A stretch of DNA of 64,000 bases from Halorubrum salinarum (lineage in GTDB: Archaea > Halobacteriota > Halobacteria > Halobacteriales > Haloferacaceae): contig NZ_CP053941.1 of the NCBI RefSeq assembly GCF_013267195.1, forward strand, positions 1,364,001-1,428,000, read 5' to 3'. Under the pieces are notes generated by a model. That model had not been told where the DNA came from, did no database searches, and worked only from the letters and a program-made list of their open reading frames with translations. Shown here one piece after another: positions 8,518 to 17,513 of the stretch (positions are counted from its first letter, which is position 1; every line of letters starts with the position of its first letter). A program made the position numbers and the translations under genes.

Positions 8518-10626
8518 ATGGAGCCGATCACCGCCGCCGACTACCGCGACCTCGCGGTCCCGTCCGACCCCCGCGTCTCGCCGGACGGCGACCGCGTCGC
8601 CTTCGTGCGCCGACAGCCGAACGGCGACGACAGCTACGAGACCACGGTGTACCTCGTCGACGCCGCGGGCGAGGGCGAGCCCCGCCGCCTCACCATCTCG
8701 GAGGGATCGGACGCCGAGCCGCGCTGGAGCCCCTCCGGCGACCGGATCGCGTTCACCTCCACCCGCGGCGCCGACGACGACCGCCAGCAGCTGTGGGTCC
8801 TCCCGCTCGACGGGGGCGAGGCCCGCCGCGTCACCGACGCCGTCGGCGGCGTCTCGCAGATCGCGTGGTCGCCCGACGGCGAGCGGATCGCGTTCGTCCA
8901 GTCCGTGACCGCCGACGACCGCGAGGCCGACCGCGACCTCGCGGTGCCGGACGACTACGAGCCCGAGGAACACCCCGACCCGCGCGTCATCGACCGGACG
9001 GTGTACCGGGCCGCGGAGCGCTACTTCGACGGCCGACGCCCCGGCGTGTACGTCGTCGACGCCGACGCCTCGGTGGGCGGCGTCACCGACCCGGACCCGG
9101 CCGACTCGGGCGCCGTCGAGCGCGTCACCGACCGCGACGCCGACTTCGCGGCGCCGTCGTGGGGCGACGCCGACACGCTGTACTACACCGAGGCGGTCGG
9201 CGACGACCCCGACGACTCCGTCGAGATCGCGATCCGCGCCCACGACCTCGCGAGCGGCGAGTCCGAGGTAGTCCACACGACGACCGGCTGGGGCGCCGAC
9301 CTCGCGGCGACCGACGACGGCCGCGTCGCCTTCACGCACGCGGAGCCGGAGCAGGTCTCGATGCAGCCGACCGACCTCCGCGTCCTCGACGCCGAGTCGG
9401 GTGCCGTCACCGACCTCACCGGCGGCATCGACCGCGGGCTCGCCCGCGACGCGGCGCCGCAGTGGGGCCCGGACGACGAGACGCTGTACTTCGCTACGCC
9501 CGACGAGGGGAAGACGGCGCTGTGGCACGTCCCCGCCGACGGGAGCGCCGAGCCCGAGCGCCTGCTCCGGCCCGGCACCGTGTCGGGCGCGACGGTCGGC
9601 GGCGACGCGGGCGCCGGCTCCGAGTCGGTGACCGTCGCCTACGCCGCCAGCGAGTGGGACCACCCCGGCGACGCGTTCGCGTACGACGCCGCCGCGGACG
9701 AGACGACGCGGCTGACGGAGCTGAACGCCGACTGCCTCGCCGAGCGGGCGGTCGGCGAGCCGGAGGAGGTCCGCTTCGAGTCCGACGGTGTCGAGATCCA
9801 GGGGTGGCTGCTGACGCCGCCCGAGCCCGCCGACGCCGACGAGCCGTACCCGCTCGCGGTCGAGATCCACGGGGGGCCGCACGCGATGTGGTCGACCTCG
9901 GGGACGATGTGGCACGAGTTCCAGACGCTCGCCGCCCGCGGCTACGCCGTCTTCTGGTCGAACCCGCGCGGCTCGACCGGCTACGGCGAGGAATTCATGC
10001 AAGCGATCGAGCGCGACTGGGGCGCGGTCACCCTCGACGACGTGATGGCGGGCGTCGAGACGGTCGCCGATCGCCCCGAGATCGACGCCTCGAACGCCTT
10101 CGTCACCGGCGGCTCCTTCGGCGGGTTCATGGCCTCGTGGGCGGTCGGGCAGACCGACTACTTCAGCGCGGCCGTCGCCCAGCGCGGCGTCTACGACCTC
10201 ACCGGCTTCTACGGCTCGACCGACGCCGCCTACAAGCTCGTCGAGGGCGACTTCGACACGGTGCCCTCCGAGGAGCCGCAGTGGCTCTGGGAGCAGTCGC
10301 CGACCGGCCACGCCGACGCGGTCGACACGCCCACGCTCCTGATCCACTCCGAGGACGACACGCGGACCCCGATCTGTACGGCGGAGCTGTACCACCGGAT
10401 CCTCCGCAAGAACGGCGTCGACACGCGGTTCGTCAGGTACCCCCGCGAGGGCCACGAGCTCTCGCGGTCGGGCGAGCCGGCGCACGTCGTCGACCGCATC
10501 GAGCGGATCGCCCGCTGGTTCGACGGCTACTCCGAGCACCACGACGCCGAGCGCGCCCTCGACCGCCCCGAGGACGACGGGCTGAGCGCCGGCGGGGACG
10601 GCGAGGAGAACGGGGACGAATCGTAA
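8518..10626 (+). CDS. S9 family serine peptidase (acylaminoacyl-peptidase-like)
   Basis: About 702 residues. The N-terminal two thirds form a beta-propeller with repeated PD40/WD40-like motifs (for example EPRWSPSGDRIAFTSTR and QIAWSPDGERIAF). The C-terminal alpha/beta-hydrolase domain (about 450-680) has the oxyanion region VEIHGGPHAMW, a nucleophile in GGSFGGFMASW, the acid in HSEDDTRTP and the base in REGHELSRSG, so the Ser-Asp-His triad is complete. It should remove N-terminal residues or dipeptides from short peptides in the cytoplasm. I chose the ATG at 8518 because the GTG at 8509 adds only VTG and MEPITAADYRDL is the conserved start. A TTTT box lies at 8490-8493. Confidence 0.92.
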   Translation: MEPITAADYRDLAVPSDPRVSPDGDRVAFVRRQPNGDDSYETTVYLVDAAGEGEPRRLTISEGSDAEPRWSPSGDRIAFTSTRGADDDRQQLWVLPLDGGEARRVTDAVGGVSQIAWSPDGERIAFVQSVTADDREADRDLAVPDDYEPEEHPDPRVIDRTVYRAAERYFDGRRPGVYVVDADASVGGVTDPDPADSGAVERVTDRDADFAAPSWGDADTLYYTEAVGDDPDDSVEIAIRAHDLASGESEVVHTTTGWGADLAATDDGRVAFTHAEPEQVSMQPTDLRVLDAESGAVTDLTGGIDRGLARDAAPQWGPDDETLYFATPDEGKTALWHVPADGSAEPERLLRPGTVSGATVGGDAGAGSESVTVAYAASEWDHPGDAFAYDAAADETTRLTELNADCLAERAVGEPEEVRFESDGVEIQGWLLTPPEPADADEPYPLAVEIHGGPHAMWSTSGTMWHEFQTLAARGYAVFWSNPRGSTGYGEEFMQAIERDWGAVTLDDVMAGVETVADRPEIDASNAFVTGGSFGGFMASWAVGQTDYFSAAVAQRGVYDLTGFYGSTDAAYKLVEGDFDTVPSEEPQWLWEQSPTGHADAVDTPTLLIHSEDDTRTPICTAELYHRILRKNGVDTRFVRYPREGHELSRSGEPAHVVDRIERIARWFDGYSEHHDAERALDRPEDDGLSAGGDGEENGDES

Positions 10627-10650
10627 CCGGGGCGCGCCCGCGGCGCCCGG

Positions 10651-11025
10651 TCAGCGCTCGTCGGGGTCGAACGCGTCGATGGCGTCGTGAACGTCGGCGA
10701 CCCACTCGTCGAGCGCGTCGTGGAGGCGGCGCTTCGCCTCCGGGACCGGGATCGCGGTGTACTGGTAGACGTAGCCGCCGGAGTCGAGCAGCCGGCGGCG
10801 GCGCTCGACGAGCCCCTTCTCGCGTAAGGTCGACAGCGACCGGTTCACGTTCGACCGGTCGCGGTCGAGCGCGTCGGCGAGCTCCGAGACGGTGCTGCCC
10901 GGGTACTCCAACAGCGCGAGGTACGCGCGGCTCTCGTGGTCGCGCACGCCGAAGACGCAGGAGAGGACGTGTTCGAACGACGGAGAGGTGTCGCCGACGA
11001 GGTCCTCGATCTCGGGGTCGCTCAT
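10651..11025 (-). CDS. TrmB/MarR-like winged-helix transcriptional regulator
   Basis: 124 residues. A winged helix-turn-helix covers about residues 35-85: SRAYLALLEYPGSTVSELADALDRDRSNVNRSLSTLREKGLVERRRR, the standard helix, recognition helix and wing pattern of the TrmB/MarR group. The C-terminal helix (AKRRLHDALDEWVADVHDAIDAF) is likely to dimerise. The protein has one Cys in the N-terminal half and no ligand domain of the long TrmB type. It converges with the S9 peptidase gene, 24 bp apart. The target is unknown. Confidence 0.75.
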   Translation of the reverse strand: MSDPEIEDLVGDTSPSFEHVLSCVFGVRDHESRAYLALLEYPGSTVSELADALDRDRSNVNRSLSTLREKGLVERRRRLLDSGGYVYQYTAIPVPEAKRRLHDALDEWVADVHDAIDAFDPDER

Positions 11026-11080
11026 GTCCCTCGTTCCGCGCGGGGCGGTGTTAAAGCTCCGTCATCGCTGCGCGGCGCGG

Positions 11081-11320
11081 TCACTCCTCGGCCGCGTAGC
11101 CCATCTGATCGATACAGCCCCGCATCCCGGACTCGTCCGCGTGCCGGTGGAGGTTCGTCGGCGTGTCGCAGTGGTACGTCTCCCCGTCGTACCGCAGCGC
11201 GACCTCGTGGTTGGCGCCGGCGACCTCCACGTCGACGAGGATCCGCCGGCCGTCGTTGAGCGCGTCGATGAGTTCGTCGGCGGACAGCTCGCCCGCCTCG
11301 ACTCGGAGTACCTCGCTCAT
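11081..11320 (-). CDS. Conserved small haloarchaeal protein
   Basis: 79 residues, acidic. It reads as a small beta-rich domain: ILVDVEVAGANHEVALRYDGETYHCDTP, then a short Cys/His-containing segment LHRHADESGMRGCIDQMGY. Cys and His are too few for a classical zinc finger. It lies 55 bp upstream of the winged-helix regulator on the same strand and could share its transcript. I do not recognise a named family. Confidence 0.6.
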   Translation of the reverse strand: MSEVLRVEAGELSADELIDALNDGRRILVDVEVAGANHEVALRYDGETYHCDTPTNLHRHADESGMRGCIDQMGYAAEE

Positions 11321-11358
11321 GGGCGTGATTCGGCGGTCGGCGAGTTAAAGGCGACCGA

Positions 11359-12045
11359 TCACGTTGTCGTCGAGTCCGGGCCGCCCTCCTCGGCGGGCGG
11401 CTCGACGCCCTCGGCGGCCGCGACGTCCTCGGTCCGCTTCTCCGCCTCGACGTGCCAGCGGTCGATCTCGGCCTCGTACTCGTCGAGGACCCCGGACACC
11501 TCGTCTTTCAGCTCGTCGTCGTTGACGTTCACCTCGAAGACGAACGTCTCGCCGTCCTCGGCGCGGGCGACCTCCTGGATGTTGGCGCTGACGAGCTCGT
11601 TGTCGAAGTAGTACGGCGCCATCTGGGTCATCACGTTGCGGTAGACGGCGTCCTCGACCTTCCGGAGCGCCTTCCGGCTGGCGGAGTCGGCCGCGCGGGC
11701 GACGTGTTCGATCGACTCGCCCCAGCTCTCGCGGGCGCTCTCCGTGTCGTTCTCTTCGACCTTCTCGTAAGACTCCGTGAGCTTCTCGCCGGCCGTCTGG
11801 AGGTCGTCGCCCGGCGACTGCCCCGCGCGCTCGCCTTCCCCCTCGTCGACGGACGCCTGCGCCGCGGTCTTCTCCGAGACGTCTTCGTCGATCCGCTCGT
11901 GGGTCTTGGGACGCCACTCGTCGAACTCGTAGTAGGCGTCGCCGTCGACGCCGACCTCTCGGAGCGCGAGGGCGATCCGCTCGCCGTGTTCGACGACGTC
12001 GCCCCAGTCGCCGCGCACTTTGAAGCCGGAGATGCTCTCTTCCAT
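11359..12045 (-). CDS. Conserved haloarchaeal protein (possibly DUF5828)
   Basis: 228 residues, acidic and helical. The N terminus MEESISGFKVRGDWGDVVEHGERI is a conserved-looking strand-helix unit; a long helical or coiled-coil centre runs through LTESYEKVEENDTESARESWGESIEHVARAADSASRKALRKVEDAVY (about 105-150); a C-terminal alpha/beta part includes MAPYYFDNELVSANIQEV and FVFEVNVNDDELKDEV. The last 25 residues are Pro/Glu-rich and probably unstructured. I associate it with DUF5828 from memory only. No catalytic motif is evident. It precedes the 79-residue gene on the same strand by 38 bp. Confidence 0.6.
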   Translation of the reverse strand: MEESISGFKVRGDWGDVVEHGERIALALREVGVDGDAYYEFDEWRPKTHERIDEDVSEKTAAQASVDEGEGERAGQSPGDDLQTAGEKLTESYEKVEENDTESARESWGESIEHVARAADSASRKALRKVEDAVYRNVMTQMAPYYFDNELVSANIQEVARAEDGETFVFEVNVNDDELKDEVSGVLDEYEAEIDRWHVEAEKRTEDVAAAEGVEPPAEEGGPDSTTT

Positions 12046-12135
12046 CGGTTGCCACCGTTACGGAACGGACGCGTATAAGTCTCTCCGAACTGACGGGACC
12101 CACAGCTCCCGGCTCGGCGACCGGGCGCGGCGACG

Positions 12136-12393
12136 CTACTCGCCGTACGCGACCCGGCGCGCGAACGCGTCCAGCCGCTCCTTGAGGTCGCCGAGGTACC
12201 CCGCGGGCGAGACGCGTCGGATCGCCGACTCGTCGACCTCGATCCGGTCGCCCCGGAACGGGTCGCGGTCGGCCCGCTCCTCCGGCGACTGGTCCTTCGC
12301 GACCGCCCCCACGACGGTCGACATCGAGCAGCGCCCGCACGCCTCCGCCTCGATCGGCTCGTCGGCGTCCGTCCGGTCGGCCTCGTCTGTCAT
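12136..12393 (-). CDS. Small acidic protein with a CGRCSM motif
   Basis: 85 residues. It contains one CxxC-type pair, EACGRCSMSTVVGAVAKD (about residues 17-34), followed by a charged linker and a C-terminal helix GYLGDLKERLDAFARRVAYGE. A single CxxC may bind a metal in a dimer or act in redox chemistry. It is first in the leftward series 12393-10651. I do not recognise it. Confidence 0.55.
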   Translation of the reverse strand: MTDEADRTDADEPIEAEACGRCSMSTVVGAVAKDQSPEERADRDPFRGDRIEVDESAIRRVSPAGYLGDLKERLDAFARRVAYGE

Positions 12394-12607
12394 GGTCGTT
12401 CACCGTGCGATACGGTGTCGCGGGTCTTAAATCCGCGGCTCACCGCCGAACGACGCGGGTCCGCGCCCGCCGCCGATTCCCTGTAGACCGACCGCCGCCC
12501 CCGCTACCGTCGCGGACCGATCACCGCCCGCAACCCGCCGACCGAACCGCCCCTCGTCCGCTACCGCCGCCGACGCCCTTTTCATCCCCTCCGTGGAATG
12601 CGTTCGC

Positions 12608-12991
12608 ATGGGATATCGCGTCGTGGACGTCGACGCCGTCGAACCGGAGCCGGACCGCCCCTGCGAGTGCCGAAAGCTGTCCGACCCCGGAGAGCTCGAC
12701 GACGCGGCGATCAACCGGTTCCGGGCGGCGCCCGGCGAGCAGCTGCCGCTCGCGTACCACTACCACGAGACCCAACAGGAGGCGTTCTACGTCCTCGACG
12801 GGACGCTCGCGGTCGAGACGCCGGACGAGACCTACGAGGTCCCGGCCGACGACCTGTTCGTCGTCGACCCCGAGAGCCCGCAGCGCGCGTACAACCCGGC
12901 CGACGCCGACGACCCGGTGACGGTGCTGGCGATCGGCGCCCCGCCGGCCTCGGGCGACGCCGTCGCCTACGACCCCGACGACGATGAGTGA
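12608..12991 (+). CDS. Cupin-domain protein
   Basis: 127 residues. The cupin fold is clear: motif 1 around LPLAYHYHETQQEAFYVLDGTLAVET (His-x-His then Glu, about residues 48-73) and motif 2-like DDLFVVDPESPQRAYNPAD (about 84-102), where the usual His is replaced by Gln-Arg-Ala-Tyr, so metal binding through motif 2 may be altered. An upstream Cys pair (PCECRKL) is unusual. The ATG at 12608 follows a CCTTTTC box at about 12578. The next gene starts 8 bases before this one stops, so the two are coupled. Confidence 0.8.
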   Translation: MGYRVVDVDAVEPEPDRPCECRKLSDPGELDDAAINRFRAAPGEQLPLAYHYHETQQEAFYVLDGTLAVETPDETYEVPADDLFVVDPESPQRAYNPADADDPVTVLAIGAPPASGDAVAYDPDDDE

Positions 12992-13616
12992 GAACGCGGC
13001 GCCGGGCGAGGCCCCCCGTCGCGACCCCGAGGAGCTGCCGGCGGAGATCCGCGAGGCGGTCCCCGACTACGACGACGAGTACCTCGACCGCGTCTCCGAC
13101 CGGCTGATGTACAGCTACGACCTCGACCGCGACGTCGTCGTCGACGGCGAGCGGTTCGACATGACCGCGGAGATGCGGGTGCGCAACCAGAAGCAGTTCC
13201 TCCACCCCGCGCTGAGCTACGCGGACCACGACATGCGGGAGTTCGTCTTCGCCCGCCGGGTGGCGACGCCGAGCGTCGACGAGGCGGAGCGGCTCGTCGA
13301 GTTCGCTCACGGCGTCGCCGACGAGCGGGTGGACGCCCACGAGGAGCACTACGGCACCGACGTCACCGTCGTCCTCGTCGCCGACCGGATCCCCGACGAC
13401 GTCGCCGAGTTCGTCGACGGGTTCCGCGACCGCACCCTCCTGAAGTTCGGGTACTACGGCCACTACGAGGTGAACCTCGTCGTCGTCGCGCCCGACCGGG
13501 AGGCGCTCGTCGCCAGCGAGAACGCCGACACCGCCGCCGCGTTCCGCCTGTGGGAGCGGGTCGACTCGCCGGACGAGGGGTTCTTCTCGCGGTTCGCCAA
13601 GCGCTTCTGGCGCTGA
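12984..13616 (+). CDS. Conserved haloarchaeal protein, coupled to cupin gene
   Basis: 210 residues. The first half holds ELPAEIREAVPDYDDEYLDRVSDRLMYSYDLDRD and a strand VVVDGERFDMTAEMRVRNQKQF; the second half has an alpha/beta core DVTVVLVADRIPDDVAEFVDGFRDRTLLKFGYYGHYEVNLVVVAPDRE that looks like a Rossmann-type or nuclease-like fold, but no full active-site motif is recognisable. It overlaps the cupin gene by 8 bases, suggesting joint expression. It converges with cstA, 88 bp apart. I do not know its function. Confidence 0.65.
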   Translation: MSENAAPGEAPRRDPEELPAEIREAVPDYDDEYLDRVSDRLMYSYDLDRDVVVDGERFDMTAEMRVRNQKQFLHPALSYADHDMREFVFARRVATPSVDEAERLVEFAHGVADERVDAHEEHYGTDVTVVLVADRIPDDVAEFVDGFRDRTLLKFGYYGHYEVNLVVVAPDREALVASENADTAAAFRLWERVDSPDEGFFSRFAKRFWR

Positions 13617-13704
13617 GGCGCCGGCCGAGCGACGCCGCCGCTCCGCGTTCGGGTCGTCGTGCGGCAAAAAATCGGTTCTGCGCCGAAAGGGACCGCGCCG
13701 CTGG

Positions 13705-15591
13705 TCAGTCGTCGCTCGGTTCGGCCGCGGGTTCGCTCCCGCCCCGCACGCTCGTGATGTTGCCGTAGCCGATGCGCACGAGCGACAGCGCGAGGTAGAT
13801 GAGCACGAACGCGAGGCCCATCTGGACCACCGCCGATATCTGTCCGCTGAGCGCGGTGACGTTCCCGAGGATGAGCTTCTGGTAGAGGTTGTCCCACAGC
13901 GCCACCCACGACAGCCCGAGGACGGTGATCGTCACCATGATCGTCATCGGAACGCCGGTGGAGGCGAGCTGCTTGGACTCGTCCCAGTTGGCGAGCCAGA
14001 CGGTCGCCGCGAGCAGCGCCAGCGCGGCGAGCAGCTGGTTCGCGCCGCCGAACAGCGCCCACAGCGTCACCCACTCGCCGGAGATGACGAGCAGGTACGC
14101 GACGAGCGACTGGACGACGGGGTTGGTGTACCGCCCCTTCGCGAAGCTGCCGAGGTCGGTCGAGAAGCCCGTGGTCGTCCCGCTCCCACGGGTTCCGATG
14201 ATCTCCTCCATCATGTACCGACCGAGCCGCGCCGCGGTGTCGGTCGAGGTGAGGAGGAAGCTCACCAGCACGAGCGCCATGAACGGCGCGCCGAAGCTCT
14301 GCGGGATCCCGAGGCTGGTGAGGATGATCCCGCCGCCGGTCGCGAAGTTCGGCAGCGCGCCGCCGATGCCGCCGCCGGCGGCCGCCGAGGTGGCGCCGGC
14401 CACCGCGAGCGTCGAGATGGCGACGGAGGCGAGCAGCCCCTCACCGAGCATGCCGCCGTAGCCGATGAGGCGGGCGTCGCTCTCCTTGTTCAGCTGCTTG
14501 GCCGTCGTCCCCGACGACACCAGCGAGTGGAACCCGCTGATCGTCCCGCAGGCGATGGTCACGAACAGCAGGGGGAACAGCGGCGTGATCCCTCTGGTGT
14601 CGATCGCGAGTTCGCTGCCGAAGAAGCCCATGTACGCCCCGATCGAGGGGTCGATCGTCAGCGGCTGCGCGGAGGTGCCGAGCAGCGTGCCGACGATGAT
14701 CGCCAGGAGCGCCCCGCCGACGCCCGAGTACAGCAGGAACGACGACAGGTAGTCGCGCGGCTGGAGCAGCACCCACACCGGGAGCGCGCTCGCGAGCGAC
14801 GCGTAGATGAGGATGACCGGCACCCACGCGGCGACGTTCGGCTGGAGGATGGCGTCGGCGCTCACCACGGCGCCCGGCAGCCAGGCGCCGTTCCCGAGGA
14901 ACTCGAAGAGCACGATGGTCCCCGCGGGGTAGGCGCCGGTCTCGACCGCCGGGAACAGCGCGAGCGGGTACTGGATCCCGAGCCAGACGCCCGCGAACAC
15001 GCCGGCGACGAACACGACCGTCCCCGGCAGGAACGGGCCGTCGAGCTGGTAGAGGTAGACGCCGAACGCGAACGCGAGCCCGATGTACACGAGGCTCGCG
15101 GTCGCGGCCGACGGGAACGCGTTCAACACGATCCCGACGACCAGCGCGAACACCGCCACCACGAGGATGATGGTGAGGAACGCGAACCACAGCAGCATGT
15201 TCTTGCCGCGCTCCCCGACGTACTCCCCGATGATGTACCCGATCGACTTCCCCTCGTGTCGCATCGAGCCCGACAGCGAGATGAAGTCGTGGACCGCGCC
15301 CATCAGCGGGTTGCCGATGGCGACCCACAGAAGCGCCGGGACCCATCCCCAGATGGCCCCGGCGGTGATCGGGCCGACGATCGGCGCACCGCCCGCGATG
15401 CTTGAGAAGTGATGCCCCAGTAGCACCGGCTTCTTCGCCGGTACGTACTCCTGGCCGTCCTCGTACTTGTGTGCCGGCGTCTCCCGGTCGTCGTCGAGTT
15501 CGACGAACCGAGAGAGGTACCGCGAGTACCCCATGTATCCCACGGTGAACGTACTGAGCACGGCGACGACGATCCAAATTACACTTGTCAT
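13705..15591 (-). CDS. cstA: Carbon starvation protein A (CstA), peptide/pyruvate transporter
   Basis: 628 residues with many membrane helices, the normal CstA architecture. Signatures: KKPVLLGHHFSSIAGGAPIVGPITAG (about residues 53-78), the hallmark of the family; GNPLMGAVHDFISLSGSMRHEGKSIGY; and GTISGFHSLVSSGTTAKQL in the middle. CstA proteins import peptides or pyruvate when carbon is scarce. The 226-bp upstream gap is AT-rich for this genome; a GTTTAAG-like box about 30-40 nt before the start (near 15630) is a plausible TATA element. The ATG is at 15589-15591. It is monocistronic as far as I can see. Confidence 0.95.
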   Translation of the reverse strand: MTSVIWIVVAVLSTFTVGYMGYSRYLSRFVELDDDRETPAHKYEDGQEYVPAKKPVLLGHHFSSIAGGAPIVGPITAGAIWGWVPALLWVAIGNPLMGAVHDFISLSGSMRHEGKSIGYIIGEYVGERGKNMLLWFAFLTIILVVAVFALVVGIVLNAFPSAATASLVYIGLAFAFGVYLYQLDGPFLPGTVVFVAGVFAGVWLGIQYPLALFPAVETGAYPAGTIVLFEFLGNGAWLPGAVVSADAILQPNVAAWVPVILIYASLASALPVWVLLQPRDYLSSFLLYSGVGGALLAIIVGTLLGTSAQPLTIDPSIGAYMGFFGSELAIDTRGITPLFPLLFVTIACGTISGFHSLVSSGTTAKQLNKESDARLIGYGGMLGEGLLASVAISTLAVAGATSAAAGGGIGGALPNFATGGGIILTSLGIPQSFGAPFMALVLVSFLLTSTDTAARLGRYMMEEIIGTRGSGTTTGFSTDLGSFAKGRYTNPVVQSLVAYLLVISGEWVTLWALFGGANQLLAALALLAATVWLANWDESKQLASTGVPMTIMVTITVLGLSWVALWDNLYQKLILGNVTALSGQISAVVQMGLAFVLIYLALSLVRIGYGNITSVRGGSEPAAEPSDD

Positions 15592-15817
15592 AAGTTCCCT
15601 GCCTCGTGGTATCGGTTCACTATGTCAAACTTAAACGTTACTTTCGTTCATGATGGTCAGCGACAATATCTGCCGGTCGCGCTCGCCTCGCCGCGGGGAT
15701 TCGATTTATTTCTCCAGTTAATCGATAAAATCCGACCAGTCGTCGCCCCGATCGACCTCGCGCGCGGATCTCCGGGCGGCGGTGCGGTCCGGCGGAACTC
15801 GGCCGCCGCGCCGCGAG

Positions 15818-16771
15818 TCAGGGCTCCACGTCCAGCGACGCGGCCACGTCGGCGAGCACGTCGCCGCGGACCTCCGTCGTGCGCGACTCGATCTCGGCGA
15901 CGAGCGGCGGGTCGAACCCCTCGCGAACCTGCGCGAGGCGGTCGCGTTCGGTCTCGACCTTCTCGCGGAGGTAGCGTGCCCCCCGCCCCGTCTCGTCCTC
16001 CTCGGGCGACGGCGTGAGCTTGTTCGCTACGAGGCCCCGGACGCGCAGGTCGCGGTCGGTGAACCCCTCGATCGCCCGCGCCGTCTCGTTGACCGAGAGC
16101 TGGTCGGGGTTTAACACGAGGAAGAAGGCGGCCTCGTTACGCATCGTCTCGCCGGCGTACTCGAAGAACTCCTTGCGCTGTTGGAGCCGCTCGATCACGG
16201 GGTCGCCCTCCAGCAGGCGCCGCGGCTCCATGTCGCCGACCGCGGCCTTCTCGAACAGGTCGATCGACTGCTTGCGCTTGTACAGCAGCCGGTCGATCCA
16301 GTCGCCGAGGAAGTCGGGAAGTCCGAGCAGCCGAAGCGTCGACCCGGTCGGGGCGGTGTCGAAGATGACCCGGTCGTACGGCTCGCTCTCCGTGCGCATC
16401 ACGTCGACGAACGCGTCGAACAGCGCCGACTCGTACGCGCCGGGCGTCCCGTGGGACATCTCCAGCTGGCGGTTGATCTCCGAGACCATCGCCGCCGACA
16501 CCTGCTCCGAGAGCGACTCGCGGATCTCGTCTAAGTGCCGCTGCATCTCGTCTTCGGGGTCTATCTCCATCGCGTCGAGCCCGTCGACGCCCGCGACCGA
16601 CTCCGGCTCGTCGCCGAACCGCTGGTCGAACACGTCCGACACCGAGTGGGCCGGGTCGGTGGAGACGACGAGCGTCCGGAGGCCCTCGCGGGCGCAGCGG
16701 TGGGCGTACGCGCACGAGACGGTGGTCTTCCCGACCCCGCCTTTGCCGCCGAAGAAGACGAACTGCTCCAT
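15818..16771 (-). CDS. ArsA/Get3-type ATPase (single domain)
   Basis: 317 residues. Deviant Walker A GGKGGVGKTT at residues 8-17, then CAYAHRCAREGLRTLVVSTDPAHSVSDVF (A-loop and switch I, with the conserved DPAHS), a signal DTAPTGSTLRLLGLP near 140-155 (switch II region) and LVLNPDQLSVNETARAIEGF near 205-225. One ATPase domain, so it works as a dimer, as Get3/TRC40 do when chaperoning tail-anchored membrane proteins or as in arsenical pumps. No arsenite pump or arsR gene lies nearby, which favours a chaperone role. It follows the 98-residue gene by 28 bp and is probably in the same transcript. Confidence 0.88.
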   Translation of the reverse strand: MEQFVFFGGKGGVGKTTVSCAYAHRCAREGLRTLVVSTDPAHSVSDVFDQRFGDEPESVAGVDGLDAMEIDPEDEMQRHLDEIRESLSEQVSAAMVSEINRQLEMSHGTPGAYESALFDAFVDVMRTESEPYDRVIFDTAPTGSTLRLLGLPDFLGDWIDRLLYKRKQSIDLFEKAAVGDMEPRRLLEGDPVIERLQQRKEFFEYAGETMRNEAAFFLVLNPDQLSVNETARAIEGFTDRDLRVRGLVANKLTPSPEEDETGRGARYLREKVETERDRLAQVREGFDPPLVAEIESRTTEVRGDVLADVAASLDVEP

Positions 16772-16799
16772 CAGTCGCGGAGTGAGCGTCGGTCCGTCA

Positions 16800-17096
16800 T
16801 CAGAAGTGGTACTGCTGGCCCTTGCGCTCGATGAGGCTCTCGCGGTCCCACAGCCGCCGCTCCCACGCCTCGAACTCGTCTTCGAGGTACGGGAGCAGCT
16901 CGGCGGTGTAGTACGACACCGGCGACGGGATCCCGAAGGCGTCGGGGAAACACGCCAGCATGAACTCGTCTTCGGTGTCCTCGGCCTCCTTCTCGATCTT
17001 CTCGTAGGCCGGGTGCGTGATCATCCCGTGATACAGGCCTCGGGCCCACTCCTCGAGGACCGCCCGGAACCGTTCGATCCGATCGGCTACTGTCAT
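16800..17096 (-). CDS. Conserved small protein, upstream partner of the ArsA-type gene
   Basis: 98 residues, helical and acidic, rich in aromatic residues: RFRAVLEEWARGLYHGMITHPAYEKIEKEAEDTEDEFMLACFPDAFGIPSPVSYYTAELLPYLEDEFEAWERRLWDRES. There is no metal-binding motif or membrane segment. The tight spacing to the ArsA/Get3-type ATPase suggests a joint role, for example as a cargo or adaptor protein, but that is inference. I do not recognise a named family. Confidence 0.65.
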   Translation of the reverse strand: MTVADRIERFRAVLEEWARGLYHGMITHPAYEKIEKEAEDTEDEFMLACFPDAFGIPSPVSYYTAELLPYLEDEFEAWERRLWDRESLIERKGQQYHF

Positions 17097-17187
17097 CGTC
17101 TGTCATGACACCCCTCGCGTGCTAAAAGCTGTCGCGGTCGGGGCGGCGAGGCTCGGATCCGGAGCGGGGCCCCCGTCGCGTCGGGCG

Positions 17188-17397
17188 TCAGGCGGCGTTT
17201 CCGTCCGGGAGCTCGCTCGCCGCCTCGTCGGACTCGCCGTCCTCGGCGTCGTCCAGTTCCGGTCGGTCGTCGTCGCCGGGGCTCGGACTGTGGATGTCGC
17301 TGTCGAGCGCTCCCCAGACGAGGTACAGCATCGCGGCGACCATCAGCACCGTCATCGTGATGCTGACCAGCGAGACGGTAGCGGCGGACAGGACCAT
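17188..17397 (-). CDS. Single-pass membrane peptide
   Basis: 69 residues from the ATG at 17395-17397. Residues 1-32 form one hydrophobic helix (MVLSAATVSLVSITMTVLMV onward to YLVWGAL) and the rest is a highly acidic tail with Asp, Glu, Ser and Pro. The layout is that of a small anchored protein with an exposed acidic tail. It could belong to a respiratory or transport complex, but nothing in the sequence says which. A start ten codons upstream is possible. Confidence 0.55.
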   Translation of the reverse strand: MVLSAATVSLVSITMTVLMVAAMLYLVWGALDSDIHSPSPGDDDRPELDDAEDGESDEAASELPDGNAA

Positions 17398-17513
17398 GTC
17401 CCGAGTTCGACGACCACCGCCTATCAACGTATCGGCTCGGAACGCGCTCGGCTCGCCCCCGATCCGGCGGACGCCGCCGGGGGCTTGAAGAGCGTCGTGG
17501 CCGATCCGGTCGT

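Noticed and set aside
6652-10542. A 1296-codon open frame on the minus strand opposite hel308, cgi121, purO and the S9 peptidase
   Set aside because: It is the shadow of several genes with recognisable motifs on the plus strand; its protein is an Arg/Gly/Val-rich string without domains, as expected from high-GC third positions.
15469-16017. A plus-strand frame upstream of cstA with MSNLNVTFVHDGQ
   Set aside because: It lies mainly in the cstA promoter gap and then over the ArsA-type gene; no homology-like feature and the AT-rich part is promoter.
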